Origin: JAGNXB01 sp942490895
Lineage (GTDB): Bacteria; Bacteroidota; Bacteroidia; Chitinophagales; Saprospiraceae
NCBI GenBank assembly: GCA_942490895.1
Contig: CALNZC010000070.1
Span: 1 to 64,000, forward strand
Length of the DNA stretch: 64,000 bases
Reading direction: 5' to 3'
The translations under genes and the position numbers were made by a program. Positions within the stretch are counted from its first letter, which is position 1. Each line of letters opens with the position of its first letter. Shown in pieces: positions 1 to 12,700 of the stretch. Below the pieces are notes generated by a model. The model was not told the DNA's origin, did not search any database, and worked only from the letters and a program-made list of their open reading frames with translations.

Positions 1-810
1 GGCGGACAGGCTACAATATTCTACCGTTACTTTTTTCCAGAAGATGTCGCGGTGAGTTTCCCCCTGGTGGCGCCGATCAATTTCAGTGTAGAAGACCAGC
101 GCATTTACACGTTTCTGGACACTGTGGGTACCGATGCCTGCCGAAAGGCTCTGTTTGAGGTCCAAACCTATTTACTTCGCCATCGGGAGGAGATCTTACC
201 GCGTGCCCGATGGTTTGCAAAAGGTGCCGGCCTCTCCTTTACCTATCTAAACCTGGAACAGGCCCTGGAATATACCATCCTGGAATACCCCTTTGCCTTT
301 TGGCAATGGGGCAGCCCTTGCAATGAGATCCCCGGACCAGAGGTGGGCATTGACTCCATGCTCAGTCATGTCTTCAAAATCTCTGAACTAGGCTTTTTCT
401 CCGACCGGGATATTCAGAAATATACCTCTCATTATTATCAAGCAGGTACAGAAGTGGGATACTACGGCTATCAGACCACACCATTCAAAGGCTTGTTGAA
501 GGCTTTGCCGACAGACCACAATCCGAGTGCCGTCTTTATGCCCGATCACGCCCCGATCTCGTTTAACGGTCAACTGACCAACAGTGTATACAAGTGGACC
601 CAAACAAAAGGTGAACACATTGCCTACCTCTATGGCAGCTCAGATACCTGGTCAGCGACGGCCGTGCCCAAAAGCGACAAGGTGGATGCTGCATGGTTCT
701 TTCTTCCGGGAACGGATCACCGTGCAGCACGCCTGAAAAACCTGAGCAGCTCAGAACACGCACGGTTTGTTTCCGTGATGGAACGCTGGCTGGACATGGA
801 GATCGAATAA
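1..810 (+). CDS. S37-type (PS-10-like) serine peptidase, C-terminal part
   Basis: The reading frame is open to the left edge, so the gene begins outside the window; a GTG at 52 is probably internal. The first visible residues, GGQATIFYRYFFP, match the segment right after the nucleophile serine of Streptomyces PS-10/S37 tripeptidyl aminopeptidases (SKGGQT-type elbow), so the serine would lie a few bases upstream. The other catalytic residues fit Asp in LYGSSDTW (about visible residue 215) and His in PGTDHR (about 240). The family are exported alpha/beta-hydrolase peptidases that remove N-terminal peptides; export cannot be judged here because the N-terminus is missing. The next gene follows after about 50 bp and shows no functional link. 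Family assignment is good; substrate is unknown. Confidence 0.75.
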   Translation, partial: GGQATIFYRYFFPEDVAVSFPLVAPINFSVEDQRIYTFLDTVGTDACRKALFEVQTYLLRHREEILPRARWFAKGAGLSFTYLNLEQALEYTILEYPFAFWQWGSPCNEIPGPEVGIDSMLSHVFKISELGFFSDRDIQKYTSHYYQAGTEVGYYGYQTTPFKGLLKALPTDHNPSAVFMPDHAPISFNGQLTNSVYKWTQTKGEHIAYLYGSSDTWSATAVPKSDKVDAAWFFLPGTDHRAARLKNLSSSEHARFVSVMERWLDMEIE

Positions 811-860
811 TTCAAATCGTCTGCCCATTTTATTTATTTAATGCTTAACCCTCTTCCATT

Positions 861-1283
861 ATGACAACTCCACTCACTCCTGAAATCGGCAAAATCGTCG
901 AATATACCCGGGTATTCACCGCAGATGAAGTGCGTCTCTTTGCACAGATCTCCATGGATGACAACCCCATTCATCTGGATGAATCCTATGCCGCCAACAG
1001 TATTTTCCAGCAACGAGTCGCGCACGGGATGTTTACCGGGTCCATGTTCTCCAGGATTTTTGGCGGCATCTACCCTGGGGAAGGAAGCATTTATTTGAGT
1101 CAGGATCTCCGCTTTATGAAGCCGGTATTTTTTAATCAGCCGATCACAGCAAAAGTAGAATTGACGAGCTATGATGCTGAAAAGCGGATAGGAACATTTT
1201 CTACGCTCTGCATCCAGGCAGATGGCAAGCCGGTTGTCAAGGGAGAGGCCCGCATTCTCTTTCCCCCGGAAATCGCAAAATAA
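861..1283 (+). CDS. MaoC-like (R)-specific enoyl-CoA hydratase
   Basis: A 140-residue single hot-dog domain protein of the MaoC/PhaJ family, which hydrates trans-2-enoyl-CoA to (R)-3-hydroxyacyl-CoA. The hydratase-2 signature is visible: Asp33 and His38 in SMDDNPIHLD, followed by RVAHGMFTG, which has the conserved Gly after the catalytic helix. Length equals that of stand-alone PhaJ-type enzymes. There is no signal peptide, so it is cytoplasmic. No polyhydroxyalkanoate or beta-oxidation genes are adjacent, so the acyl substrate and pathway cannot be read from context. It may also act as an acyl-ACP dehydratase-like protein. Confidence 0.85.
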   Translation: MTTPLTPEIGKIVEYTRVFTADEVRLFAQISMDDNPIHLDESYAANSIFQQRVAHGMFTGSMFSRIFGGIYPGEGSIYLSQDLRFMKPVFFNQPITAKVELTSYDAEKRIGTFSTLCIQADGKPVVKGEARILFPPEIAK

Positions 1284-1450
1284 GTGCAGACAATGCAATG
1301 GACTCTGGCTCGTTCTATGCTTTGAAGCTCTGGACCCAAGTGGGTCAACCTTTGATCAAAGAGCCAACCAGGGGCCAGAAACTTTCATACCCTTGAGTGG
1401 TTATCAAGTCACCCCTCGCGAATTCATTTCATCAATTACCCAGTGAATCC

Positions 1451-2050
1451 ATGTTTGACATCTCTCGTCGCCTTCGTCTAGCCGTTTGGCTCCTCCTGCT
1501 CACCCCATTCTTCCTGCAGGCCCAATCCAACGATGAACAAGCCATTCGTTCATCCCTGTCCAGCTACTTGAATCATGCTCAAAGCCAGAATATTGACGGC
1601 CTATTAGATGACCTGTATCCGGGTGTTTTTGCCATTTTGCCACGGGATCAGATGTTGGCCTATTTTCAACAATTCTTCATGGACGAAGAGGTTCGCTTTC
1701 GGTTTGAATCCATGGATGTCAACACTGTATCCGATGTATTTGACTATGACAACCGTGCTTTTGCCCGGGTGGATTATGCCCTGGTCATGACGATGGAATA
1801 CCGGGCGGCTGATAGGGATGAAAGTGTACTGGACATGCTCCGCCAAAACCTGTCGGCGGAATATGGTGCACAAAATGTCCAAATGGATGCAGCAAAAGGA
1901 TCCTTCCGGATTCAGGGAAAAAAAGTCATGCTGGCCATTCGGGATACGCCAGAGACTGGTTGGAAGGTGATGGACTACGATGCCACACTCACAGCATTCC
2001 TGGAACAAATGCGCATCCCTCAGGAAGTGGTTGAACACTTCAGTTTGTAA
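1451..2050 (+). CDS. Exported hypothetical protein, possible NTF2/SnoaL-like fold
   Basis: I chose the ATG at 1451 (MFDISRRLRL) over upstream in-frame codons because it begins a clean signal peptide: basic RR, a hydrophobic LAVWLLLLTPFF core and cleavage near LQAQS. The mature protein has about 175 residues and is predicted alpha+beta. Its N-terminal layout (helices with SSLSSYLNHAQSQNIDGLLDDLYP, then strands) recalls SnoaL/NTF2-like domains, but I see no diagnostic motif. It ends two bases before the next start codon, so the two exported proteins are probably co-transcribed. Function unknown. Confidence 0.6.
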   Translation: MFDISRRLRLAVWLLLLTPFFLQAQSNDEQAIRSSLSSYLNHAQSQNIDGLLDDLYPGVFAILPRDQMLAYFQQFFMDEEVRFRFESMDVNTVSDVFDYDNRAFARVDYALVMTMEYRAADRDESVLDMLRQNLSAEYGAQNVQMDAAKGSFRIQGKKVMLAIRDTPETGWKVMDYDATLTAFLEQMRIPQEVVEHFSL

Positions 2051-2052
2051 GC

Positions 2053-2910
2053 ATGAAGATCCGTTCCCTCTCTCTATTCCAATCTGCTGTTGTCTTTTCT
2101 TTTCTATTGACGCTGGTAAGTCCTCCGGTTTTGTACAGTCAGGTCATCTCCGGGCAGGTATTCGATGACGCGACTTCCACCCCTTTGCCCTATGTCAATA
2201 TTGGTGTGGTGGGCCTGGGCGTCGGGACAGTCTCCCACGAAAATGGCAGCTATTCCCTCAATGTATCCGGCCTGCAGGATGATGCCATCCTCCGCTATTC
2301 CATACTGGGATATCAAACCATGGATCTGTCATTAAAATCGGTTCGATTGAACCCTGATCTGGCTTCCTCCCTCCTGATGACGCCAATCGCATTGGAACTC
2401 CCTCAGATCACTGTGAATCCGAAGGATTATAAGGAACGACGTGTCGGCAATGAACTTAGCAATCCCAATTTCGGGGCCGGATTCTTCTACAATGATCTGG
2501 GTAACGAATTGGGAACCATGGTCAAGATAAAGGCTCGCCCTGCATTTGTCGATCAGGTCAATCTCCATCTGGCATGGTGTAAATACGACACCATTTTTTA
2601 TCGTCTGAATATCTATCGTGTGGATGATGGAGCGCCGGTAGAACGCATTTACAGCTCACCTTTGATCATTGATTATCGCGATCATCAGGGGCATGATGTT
2701 TTTGTAGATCTCAGCCGGGAACAGGTGGTAGTGAATGACGACTTTCTGGTCAGTCTGGAATTAATCCGTGAATTAGGTGAGGGTGGCCTGATGTTTTGTG
2801 CCGGCTTTTTCAAGGATAAGACCTGGTATAGGAAGACCAGTCAAGCGGTATGGGAATCCGCGAACGTGGGTATTGGGATCAGTGTAGACATCCGGCAGGA
2901 GACTAAATAG
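2053..2910 (+). CDS. Exported carboxypeptidase-regulatory-like domain protein
   Basis: A 285-residue protein with an N-terminal signal peptide (residues 1 to about 29, ending LYSQ) followed by a CarboxypepD_reg-like beta-sandwich (about 30-110; ISGQVFDDAT...PLPYVNIGV...GTVSHENGSYSL). This domain is common at the N-terminus of Bacteroidota TonB-dependent receptors and other envelope proteins. Here no receptor barrel follows; the remaining ~170 residues are a second, unrecognised beta-rich domain. It lacks a T9SS tail and a lipobox, so a periplasmic location is likely. It directly follows the preceding exported gene and is followed by a clear hairpin terminator. Confidence 0.7.
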   Translation: MKIRSLSLFQSAVVFSFLLTLVSPPVLYSQVISGQVFDDATSTPLPYVNIGVVGLGVGTVSHENGSYSLNVSGLQDDAILRYSILGYQTMDLSLKSVRLNPDLASSLLMTPIALELPQITVNPKDYKERRVGNELSNPNFGAGFFYNDLGNELGTMVKIKARPAFVDQVNLHLAWCKYDTIFYRLNIYRVDDGAPVERIYSSPLIIDYRDHQGHDVFVDLSREQVVVNDDFLVSLELIRELGEGGLMFCAGFFKDKTWYRKTSQAVWESANVGIGISVDIRQETK

Positions 2911-2940
2911 AACGAGCGACATAAATGCCGCTCGTTTCTT
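2911..2940. terminator. Hairpin terminator between convergent genes
   Basis: The stem AACGAGCG (2911-2918) pairs perfectly with CGCTCGTT (2929-2936), with a short CAT/ATG pairing inside the loop, followed by TTCTT. It starts directly after the stop of the carboxypeptidase-regulatory-like gene and lies 20 bp beyond the end of the convergent yceI-like gene, so it may serve both. Confidence 0.75.
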
Positions 2941-2960
2941 ATTTGCTATGCTGTCTTGAG

Positions 2961-3587
2961 CTATTTGATTCCCGTAAGCGAGATAGTCAGTTGGATGTCA
3001 TCACTCAACACTGACTCCTTGACAGGATTGGCCCAGGATACCCCATATTTTTGACGATCAAAGGTCATGTTCCCTGTAGCCTTTAAGGTGCCATTTTCGT
3101 CACTGACCACAATGTCTTTCACTGTTGCAGAATGAGTCCGTCCACGGATGGTTAGCGCCCCATTGCACGTATTTTCACTTCCGCCTTTTACCCGAAATGT
3201 AGCTGTTGGATGTGAGGAGACATCAAAAAAGTCGGGTGACGCCAAATGACCCAACAGTTTATCTTTTCCGTAACCAGATTCAGGGTTATAATTCTCGTCG
3301 GTTGTCAACATTGACGAAAGGTCAACTGTAAAGTTTCCACCGGTCACTACGCCATTATCAACAATGATGTTTCCATCGGACAACTTCAGAGTTCCGGTAT
3401 GCTCTTTTACTCCCAGCATCACACCTTTCCACTCTACGACACTATTGGTGATATCCATATTGTATACACCTGAAGGACCTGTAGGTGTCAAAGCCTCTTC
3501 AGTGTTCGTATCAGGTGCAGCCTCGTTTGAGCAGGAGGTCATAAAGAGGCCGATGGACATCAGTCCAAAAAAAAGAAATTGTTTCAT
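2961..3587 (-). CDS. YceI family lipoprotein
   Basis: YceI proteins are lipocalin-like barrels thought to bind isoprenoid or amphipathic ligands. I take the start at 3587 (MKQFLFFGLM), which gives a textbook lipoprotein signal with lipobox FMTSC (Cys19); ATG at 3593 is an alternative two codons earlier. After a Thr/Glu/Ala linker come the hallmark features: Y-N-M-D...NSVVEWKG, a central DNYNPESGYGKDKLLGH-like region with DFFDVSSHPTATF, the Thr/Arg segment TIRGRTHSATV, and FDRQKYGVSW near the end. Length (about 208) is normal. It is transcribed convergently to the preceding cluster, and its promoter must lie in the spacer before the giant gene's terminator. Confidence 0.88.
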   Translation of the reverse strand: MKQFLFFGLMSIGLFMTSCSNEAAPDTNTEEALTPTGPSGVYNMDITNSVVEWKGVMLGVKEHTGTLKLSDGNIIVDNGVVTGGNFTVDLSSMLTTDENYNPESGYGKDKLLGHLASPDFFDVSSHPTATFRVKGGSENTCNGALTIRGRTHSATVKDIVVSDENGTLKATGNMTFDRQKYGVSWANPVKESVLSDDIQLTISLTGIK

Positions 3588-3670
3588 GTTCATTAAAATG
3601 TTCGTTGAAGAAAAGTGATTAATGCAAGCATAACAAAGCAGGTAACAGAAGGTTGGGATTTGAACCAAAG

Positions 3671-3703
3671 AACAAGGGCCTTGCAATGTGCAAGACCCTT
3701 GTT
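3671..3703. terminator. Hairpin terminator for the giant HYR gene
   Basis: AACAAGGG-c-CTTGCA pairs with TGCAAG-a-CCCTTGTT around the loop ATG, a 14-bp stem with one internal mismatch. It lies 23 bp past the stop codon of the minus-strand giant gene. The T-tract on that strand is short (TTGTTCTTT), but the position and stem make it the natural end of that transcript. Confidence 0.7.
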
Positions 3704-3726
3704 GATTGTTATGGCCTGACTGACGA

Positions 3727-6700
3727 TCAATGCTGGATCGTCAATGGCAGGCTGCGTGCTCCGTTAGCGGAGCTGATGGTCATGAAGTATACACCCGGGC
3801 CCCAATCTCCGGTATCCAGGTGGAGGTGTTGAAGATGATTTGCCGGCAGTTTCGCCCGATAGACTTCAACTCCCTGCATGTTGACGATGTTGACGCCAAT
3901 GGCTTCAGCATGCTGTTGGGTGATATCGATCTCCAGATAGTCATTCGCCGGATTAGGCCAGAAATTGACTGTCGGAACATCATCAATCACCTGGACCTTT
4001 TTGATGACATCCTCCTCCTCAGGAGCGGTAAATCCATCATCCTGGAGTCCAATCTCATCTTCCTGGCAGACCAGAACCTGCACTTCAGCCAGCATCAATC
4101 GACCGCTTTCAGCCAACTGTACTTTGATGTATTGACCCATCTGGCCAATGTCAAAGGTATAGCTGTCCTCAATCGGGCCACTGTGGTAGAAGGCCTGAAT
4201 ATCCTGCTCGAAGACCAGATCCTCAGGGAAAATATTATCCGGGATCGGGAATTCAGACACAAAGAGATAAAATGGCTCCAACAAATCGCTACAGCAATCC
4301 GTCCGGTTCCAGACTCGAATCTTTTCGATCGGAGTCGGATCCAGTAAGGCCATGCTGAAATAATTCTGATAGCCGGCAAGGGTACTGGTCACAGAACCGT
4401 TGGCAAAGTCACCATCTGTATTCTGGTCGATGGCTCGTTCGGCAATGGCCCCCTGGAAAGTGCTGCTCTGCTTGACCAGCGCTGTAGAGGTCATATTCCC
4501 TGGACGGCAATCATCTTCGTAGTAGAGGATGCAATCCTTTGGCAAGCCAACCGAGAATGTGGAGGCATCTGTACTTCCACTTTGATCGGTTACCGTCACA
4601 CTGAAGATACCCGGTGAAACATCACCCAATTCAAATCCAGTGGTACCTGTAGACCAGGTGACCGGATAATTGAATCCATCCAGGGAGATCACTTCAGCTG
4701 CATCCTTGATCACATTCGTCGGATCACAATCCAGTTCGAATGAGAAGATACCTTGAGCCACAACCTGATCAGAATTATTGGTCATCGCGATGATCACCCA
4801 GCCACCGTAGGCACTTGTCTTCGTATTGGCACCTGCACCCAGTTGGAATCCAAAATTCGGGAAGTTCGGCGATATCCGCACGTTGAAGTTCTGGCCGGAA
4901 TAACAACCTGTTCCCGTCATTTTACTGCGTGAACCATCCACTTCAAAGAACTCCCACAGTTTCGGATCACCTAATCCGGAGAAGGAACTGATATTTCCTC
5001 CGGCAGCCACCCATCCATCGTGGGTACGGCGACGGTGGAGCCAAATGTCCATATCCCATCCACAAGAGTTCGGGATATCCGTCCAGCTTCCTGTCAAGTG
5101 AGCCGATCCATCTGCAAACATCTCAAAGTTGCCATTAGACTCCACATCAAACTGGATGGGGGTCATATTATTCACGATGTATTCGAAGCTGTAGTTGTCC
5201 GGATTTGGAAGGTCCTTCACTTCGCAGTTGGTCAGAGAAAGGTCTTCACAATCCACATCATTCAGCACAACGATATATCCGGAAGCATCTGTTGGAACAA
5301 TGACCCAGAAGGAACACTGATAATGTGTGCCATAGATATCTACATGTTCGTACGTAATCAAGGTCTCTGTACCCGGGCTGAAGTAGCTCAGTGGAGCAGG
5401 ACCTCCGATCTGCACCATATCTTCAGATCCCTCACAGATATCATCTATGGATGGGATCGGCCAATCGACCTTGATCGGGAAGTGCGAGGGCTGTGTAGTG
5501 ACATTCGGAGTACAATTGACCAGCAATTCTCCTCCAGGCAGTACGTACACGACCTGCTCATAGGTGATCTCATTTCCAGAGGCATCAAAGGCTGTCCATG
5601 TGCGGCGCACCAGATAGCTGTTGATTGGTCCGGCGGGCCAAACTTCCTGGACATCCACCCAGTTGATGTTCACCCCTCCGCAGTTATCTGCAGCCTTCGG
5701 GTTATCATCAAAAACGTCGATGCAGTTGACAGTGATGTCACCAGGCATATAGGTCCAGACGGGAGGAATTGCGTCGATGATCGTCACAGTAGCCGAACAG
5801 TTGTTCGTATTACCACTCGGATCTTCTGCAGTCAGCAGCACCACATTTCCACCCAGGTCATCGCAATCGAAAGTCGTTTTGTTCAGTGAGAGTGATTCGA
5901 TCTCACAATTGTCCGAACTACCACTGTCAATGTCCTCTGGCTGGATCGTGATCGGGCTGCCCTGGTCATCCAGGAAGAAGGTCAGATCCTTACAGGCCAT
6001 AATCGGTGGTAATTTGTCGGAAATGACTACAGTAGCTGTACAACTATGCTTGTTTCCACCCGGATCAGTAACCGTCAGGGTCACATTCTTCAAAGGCATA
6101 TCCGCACAAGTCACCACATTCGGTACCACCTGATAGTCGACAATGGAACAGTTGTCTGTTGAACCACCATCGATATCGAAGTACGTGATCGGTGCCTCTC
6201 CTTGTCCGTTGAGATCAACAAAGTAGTTCTTACAAACCGCTACTGGAGGTATCTCATCCACAACCGTCACATTGGCTGTACAGGTAGAGACATTGCTGTA
6301 AATATCTGTAACTGTCAACGTGACCATGCTTGTTCCCAACCAGGTGCAATTGTACTGGGACTGTGAGATCACCAAACTGGCGATATCGCAGTTATCGTAG
6401 GAACCATTATCTACATCATTCGGTGTAATGCTTCCCTGACCAAACTGGTCGAGTGAAACCGTCACATCCTGACAGAGGGCCGTGGGCGCGATTGCATCAG
6501 TTACGGTAACCGTAGCCGTACAAGTATTGCTATTGTCACAATTATCAGTAACTGTCAAGGTGACCAAATTCGGACCTTCATCATCACAATCGAAGGATGT
6601 CTTGCTCAGAGCCAGATCTACCATCGCATCACAATTGTCTGAAGAGCCATTATCCACTTCTTGAGCGGTAATGGTCGCCATGCCATCGTCATCCAGGAAG

Positions 6701-9700
6701 ATCTCCTTATCCTGACATAGTGGATTAGGTACCGTGACATCTTGCACCTGAATGGATTGGATATGGGTGATCGCATTATTGCAATCATCCGTTGCCGTCC
6801 AGGTCCGGGTGAGGATATAGGTATCCAGACAAATGCTATCAGAGCCGACCTCTGTATACACGATATCCACATCGATATCACATCCGTCGGAAGCTGTGGC
6901 CACAAAGGCCGCCGGAACAGCATCGCATTCCACGGTAATATCCGCAGGCATGCTTGTATCCCAACTCGGGTTCGTGGTATCCTCAATCGTGAATGTGCCG
7001 GTGGCGGTAGTACTATTTCCACACTCATCCATCAATGTATAGGTCACCAGAACGTCACCCGTAATACCACACTCATCAGTGAGGTTCCCGAAGGAATAAT
7101 CATGCGTCACCGTGATCGTACCGCACAGGTCAGAAACACAACCTTCGAGATAGGCCACATTATCCGCATTCCATGTATTTGCGGCTGCCAGATTACCGGC
7201 ATCGCCATCACACTCATGCGTGTCATTGAGGTTCGTCAGGTTGCAGGCCGTCAGGTCTGGAGCCGTATTGTCTACAATGGTAAATGTGCCGGTGATCGTG
7301 GACGTATTCAAACATTCATCCGTCACGGTATAAGTGGCTGTCAGGCTTCCTGTTTCACCACATTGATCAGACAGGGTAGCGAAGTTGTAATTGCTTGTCA
7401 CCACGATCACACCACAAACATCATATGCACATGTTTCCAGTGTAGCAATGTTGGCGGCGTTCCAGGCAATAGCAGCTACTTCGTTTCCGGCCAGACCGTC
7501 ACACTCGAATTCTGCATTCAAGTCATCCTGGACACAATTCATCATCACAGGAGGATCAACATCCTGAACAGTGATGATCTGAGTGCATTCGGTGGTATTG
7601 AGACAATTGTCCTCAGCCATCCAGGTCCGAGTGATCGTCCCTGTCATAGAACAACCGTTCAGATCGTTCACATCACCATAAGTAATGGTTGGATCCGTAT
7701 CACAATTGTCCGTTGCAGTCGCTTCCAGTGTCAGGCTGAGATCCAATGGATCATCATCACAGTTGATGGTGATGTTTGCCGGACAGGTGATGACTGGTGG
7801 TGTATTCTCAATGATCGTGTACGCCTGCTTCCGCTGACGATGGTTACCACATCGATCGAAAAGGCGGAATGTCACTTCGATGGTACGGTGACATTCATCC
7901 GCATCCATAAAGAGGTCTTCATTGATCTCCCAGACATAGAGTTTGAGCTCATCATCCGGAGTACAATTATCTGTTCCGTTGCCATTTGGTGTCTGGAAAG
8001 TGACCCCATGCACCGTAAATGGCACCGTCACATGACCAGAGGCGATCGGTGTAGCCTGATTGACGTCCAGACTGATGTCAGGTGTACCCGGGCAGGTGGC
8101 GTTATCTTCTAGTGTATATAAGGTCACATCTGGTGTGCCCAGATTATACACCGGCTTCTCGATATCGATCACTGTGATCTCCTGCAAGCAGGTGAAGGAG
8201 TTCGTACAATCATCCGTAGCGATCCACGTCCGTTCGATCACATAACTATCCGGGCAACTGCCAGGCACGATGTTATCCGTGTACGTGATCATTGGATTGG
8301 CATCACAAACATCAGATGCTGTTGCTGGTCCGCCAGTGTCCATTGGGTCTTGCGAATCTTCACAGTTGATCGCTACTGCTGGTGGGCAGAAATCGATCGT
8401 TGGTGGAGTCGTATCCTCGATAGTGAATACAGCAGTAAAGTTGGTGGTATTCATACACTCATCTTCCAGTGTATAGATCACCGTCAGTACGCCAGCTTCA
8501 CCACAAGTACTGACCAGATTGGCATAGTTGTAATTCGAGCTAACCGTAAAGTCACCACAAACTTCGTTTGCGCAACCATCCAGAGCAATGACATTAGCAG
8601 CATCCCAAGCTGCCGCAGCAACTTCATTGTTTGCAGCACCATCACACTCGAAAGTGGCATCCATGTTTGGACATCCAGTGACATCCGGACCAAAATTATC
8701 GACAACAGTCAGCGTTGCTGTCGTCGTCGTGCTGTTGTTACATTCATCCGTAACTGTATACTCCACAGTTATGGAGCCGGACAGGCCGCAGTCATAAATG
8801 TAATTGGCAAAGTCGTAATCACTGGTTACTGTGATGGCCGTACAGTTATCTGTTGCACATCCGTAGAGGTATGTGATATTGGCCATATCCCAGTTGATCG
8901 CCGATTGCTCGTTCCCGGTATCACCGGTGCATTCCACTGTACCGTCCAATGGCACAGAACAGGCACTCAGATCAGGAGGAGTGTTTTCGAGGATCGTGAA
9001 GATCTGCTGACGTTGCTGGAAGTTTCCACAATCATCATAGACCCGGAAGATCACCTGGATCTGTCGATCACAATCGTCACCTACTCCCTGGAAGCTGGTA
9101 TTGATGTTCCAGACGTAGAGGTCCAGATTCGGAGCCGTGCTACAGTTGTCACTATATACTGTCGGGCCATCAAATGGCAGCCCATGAACAGTAAAGACAA
9201 ATGGTGCATTTCCAGATGCAACAGGTACCGCCTGATTGACGACCAGTGAGATATCCGCCACACCAGGACAGGTTGCCCCATCTTCAGTAGTGATGGATTG
9301 ATCCGCTGGTTTAGGGAATATCGGGACGATCATATCCACGGCAGTAATCGTCTGCACTTGCGTAGTGGTATTCCCACAATCATCCTCGAGGAACCATGTC
9401 CGGGTAATGATCTGTTCACCTTCACAGGTTCCAGGATTCACATCATCGGAATACGTGGCATCGAGGCCAACGAGCGTACAATTATCCGCTTCATCCGACA
9501 CATCCCCGGTGAAGACCGGATCTGCATCATAATCACAATTGACATCCTTTTGGATCTCTATATCTGCAGGCACTGTAAACGTTGGTGGCGTATTGTCATG
9601 CACCACAATCGTCTGTGTCTGCACTGTAGAGTTTGAACAATTGTCGACCAGCGTCCATGTCCGGGTAATGATTTCTTCACCCGTGCAGTTGCCTGGGTTG

Positions 9701-12700
9701 ACTGCGTCAGAATAGGTCGCATCCAATCCTGTGCTACAATTATCATTCTCATCCGTGACATCACCAGTGATCAATGGATCTGCATCATAATTACAGTTCG
9801 CGTCCTTATCAATGGTGATATCAACGGGCACCGTAAAGGTCGGTGGTGTATCCTCGATAATGGTGAAGAATTGCTGACGAGGTTGGTAGTTACCACAATC
9901 ATCATAGACGCGGTAAAGTACACGAATCACACGTTCACATTCATCCGCATTACCGTTATAATCCAGATTGATCGCCCAGATATAGATATCCAAATTCGGA
10001 GCCGTACTACAGTTGTCACTGTAGATGACCGGGCCTTGCTGAACTACACCATGAACGGTAAACTGGAATGGGGCATTTCCTGAAGTGATCGGATTCATCT
10101 GATCGACCATCAACGAAATATCTGCAACTGTGGGACAATTGGCGCCATCCAGTTCAGTCGTGATGGTCACATCCGCCGGCTTCGGGAATGTAGGAACAAT
10201 CATATCCACTGCAGTGATCGTCTGGACTTGTGTTGTGGTATTTCCGCAATCATCCTCGAGGAACCATGTCCGGGTAATGATCTGTTCACCTTCACAGGTT
10301 CCAGGATTCACATCATCGGAATACGTGGCATCGAGGCCAACGAGCGTACAATTATCCGCTTCATCCGACACATCCCCAGTGAAGACCGGATCTGCATCAT
10401 AATCACAATTGACATCCTTTTGGATCTCTATATCTGCGGGCACTGTAAACGTTGGTGGCGTATTGTCCTGCACCACAATCGTCTGTGTCTGCACTGTAGA
10501 GTTTGCACAATTGTCGACCAGCGTCCATGTCCGGGTAATGATTTCTTCACCCGTGCAGTTGCCTGGGTTGACTGCGTCAGAATATGTCGCATCCAGGCCT
10601 GCAAGTGTGCAATTGTCCGCTTCATCTGTCACATCGCCGGTGAAGACCGGATCTGCATCATAATCACAGTTCGCATCCTTATCTATGGTGATGTCCATCG
10701 GTACTGTAAAGGTCGGCGGTGTATTATCCAGAATGGTGAACAACTGGAAACGAGTCTGGTGGTTACCGCAATCGTCGTATACACGATAACGAACCCGAAT
10801 GACTCGCTCACATTCATCTGCATTGGCATTGAAATCCAACTCGATATCCCAGATATAAATATCCAGGTTAGCTGGTGAACTACAATTGTCCGTATAGACT
10901 GTCGGGCCATCCTGACTGAGGCCATGGACGTCAAAAGCAAATGGTGCATTTCCAGAAGCAATGGGTATTGCCTGATTGGCCACAAGACCGAGGTCAGCCG
11001 GTGAAGGACATGTCGCACCATCCAGGGTATAGATGGTCACATCTGCTGGTTTGGGGAAGTATGGCTTGGTGACATCGTAAGCGATGATGGTCTGCGTCTG
11101 AATCGAATCATTTCCGCAATCATCCGTCAATGTCCATGTCCGGGTAATGATCTCTTCTCCTTCACATGCACCTGGAGCTACTGCATCCGACCAGGTCGCA
11201 TCCAGACCGGTACTACAGTTGTCTGCTTCATCGATGACATCACCTGTGATCAACGGATCAGCATCATAGTTGCAATCCACATCCTTTTCGATGGTGAAGT
11301 CGACAGGAACAGTAAAGGTCGGCGGGGTATTGTCGAGGACCGTAATGGTTTGTGTTTGAACATTGGAATTTGTGCAATCATCTTCCAAAGTCCAGGTCCG
11401 AGTAATGATCCATGAACCGGTACAATTTCCAGGAACAGTAGCATCACTGTAAGTGGCATCGAGTCCTATACTGCAATTATCGGCCTCATCTATAACATCA
11501 CCTGTATTGATCGGATCATCATCATAGTTACAACTGGCATCCGAATAGATGGTAATATCCACTGGTACAGTAAATGTCGGCGGAGTATTATCGATTATCG
11601 TAAAGAGTTGATAACGCGACTGATGATTTCCACAGTCATCAAATACTCGATAATCGACCCGAATGACACGCTCACATCCATCCGCATTTCCATTGTCATC
11701 CAGTTCGATATCCCACACATAGATATCCAGGTTTGCAGGTGAACTGCAATTGTCTGTATAGACTGTAGGTCCTGCCTGGCTGACACCATGAACGTCGAAC
11801 GCAAATGGTGCATTTCCAGAAGCAATTGGTACTCCCTGATTGACCGTAAGACCCATATCATCCGGTGACGGACAAGTTGCACCATCCAGGGTATAGATGG
11901 TCACATCTGCCGGCTTAGGGAAGTATGGCTTAGTGACATCATAGGCGATGATCGTCTGCGTCTGAATGGAATCATTTCCGCAATCATCCGTCAATGTCCA
12001 GGTACGAGTGATCAACTCTTCTCCCTCGCAGGAACCTGCGGCGATAGCGTCAGACCAAGTTGCCTCCAGTCCACTACTACAGTTGTCTGACTCATCGGTA
12101 ACGTCGCCGGTGATGGCAACATCCGCATCATAGTTGCAGTCCACATCCTTGGCAATGGTAATATCCACTGGTACCGTAAATGTGGGTTTCGTATCATCCT
12201 CCACCCAGATGGTCTGCGTCTGTACGGTTGTATTTCCACAATCATCTGTAAGTGTCCATGTCCGGGTAATGATATACTCGCCGGTACATGCACCCGGAAC
12301 AGTGTTATCACTGTAAAGTGCATCCAGACCAGCACTGCAATTGTCATCTTCATCAGAGACATCTCCAGTATTGGTCGGATCATCGTCATAACCACAAGAA
12401 GCATCTGTATAGATGGTGAGGTCTGCGGGAACAGTAAATGTGGGGAACACATCGTCAACCACAGTAATTGTCTGTACTTGGATGGAATCGTTTCCACAAT
12501 CGTCCATCAGTGACCAGGTACGGGTAATGACAAGAGACCCCGTACATGGTCCTGCAACTGAAGCATCTGAATAGGTTGCATCCAGGCCCACAGAACAGTT
12601 GTCCATTTCATCGGAAACATCGCCTGTATTCGATGGATCGTCATCATACGTACATGCCGCATCCGTTGAAATGGTGATGTCCGCAGGGACAGTGTAACTC

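Noticed and set aside
1333..1346. Hairpin GACCCA-AG-TGGGTC after the MaoC gene as terminator
   Set aside because: Short stem with a two-base loop and no T-run; not strong enough to call.
6742..8112. Long open frames on the strand opposite the giant gene (up to about 456 codons)
   Set aside because: The repetitive, codon-biased HYR sequence keeps opposite frames open in many modules. The predicted products are His/Ile/Arg-rich, without domains, and repeat with the same period as the sense gene.
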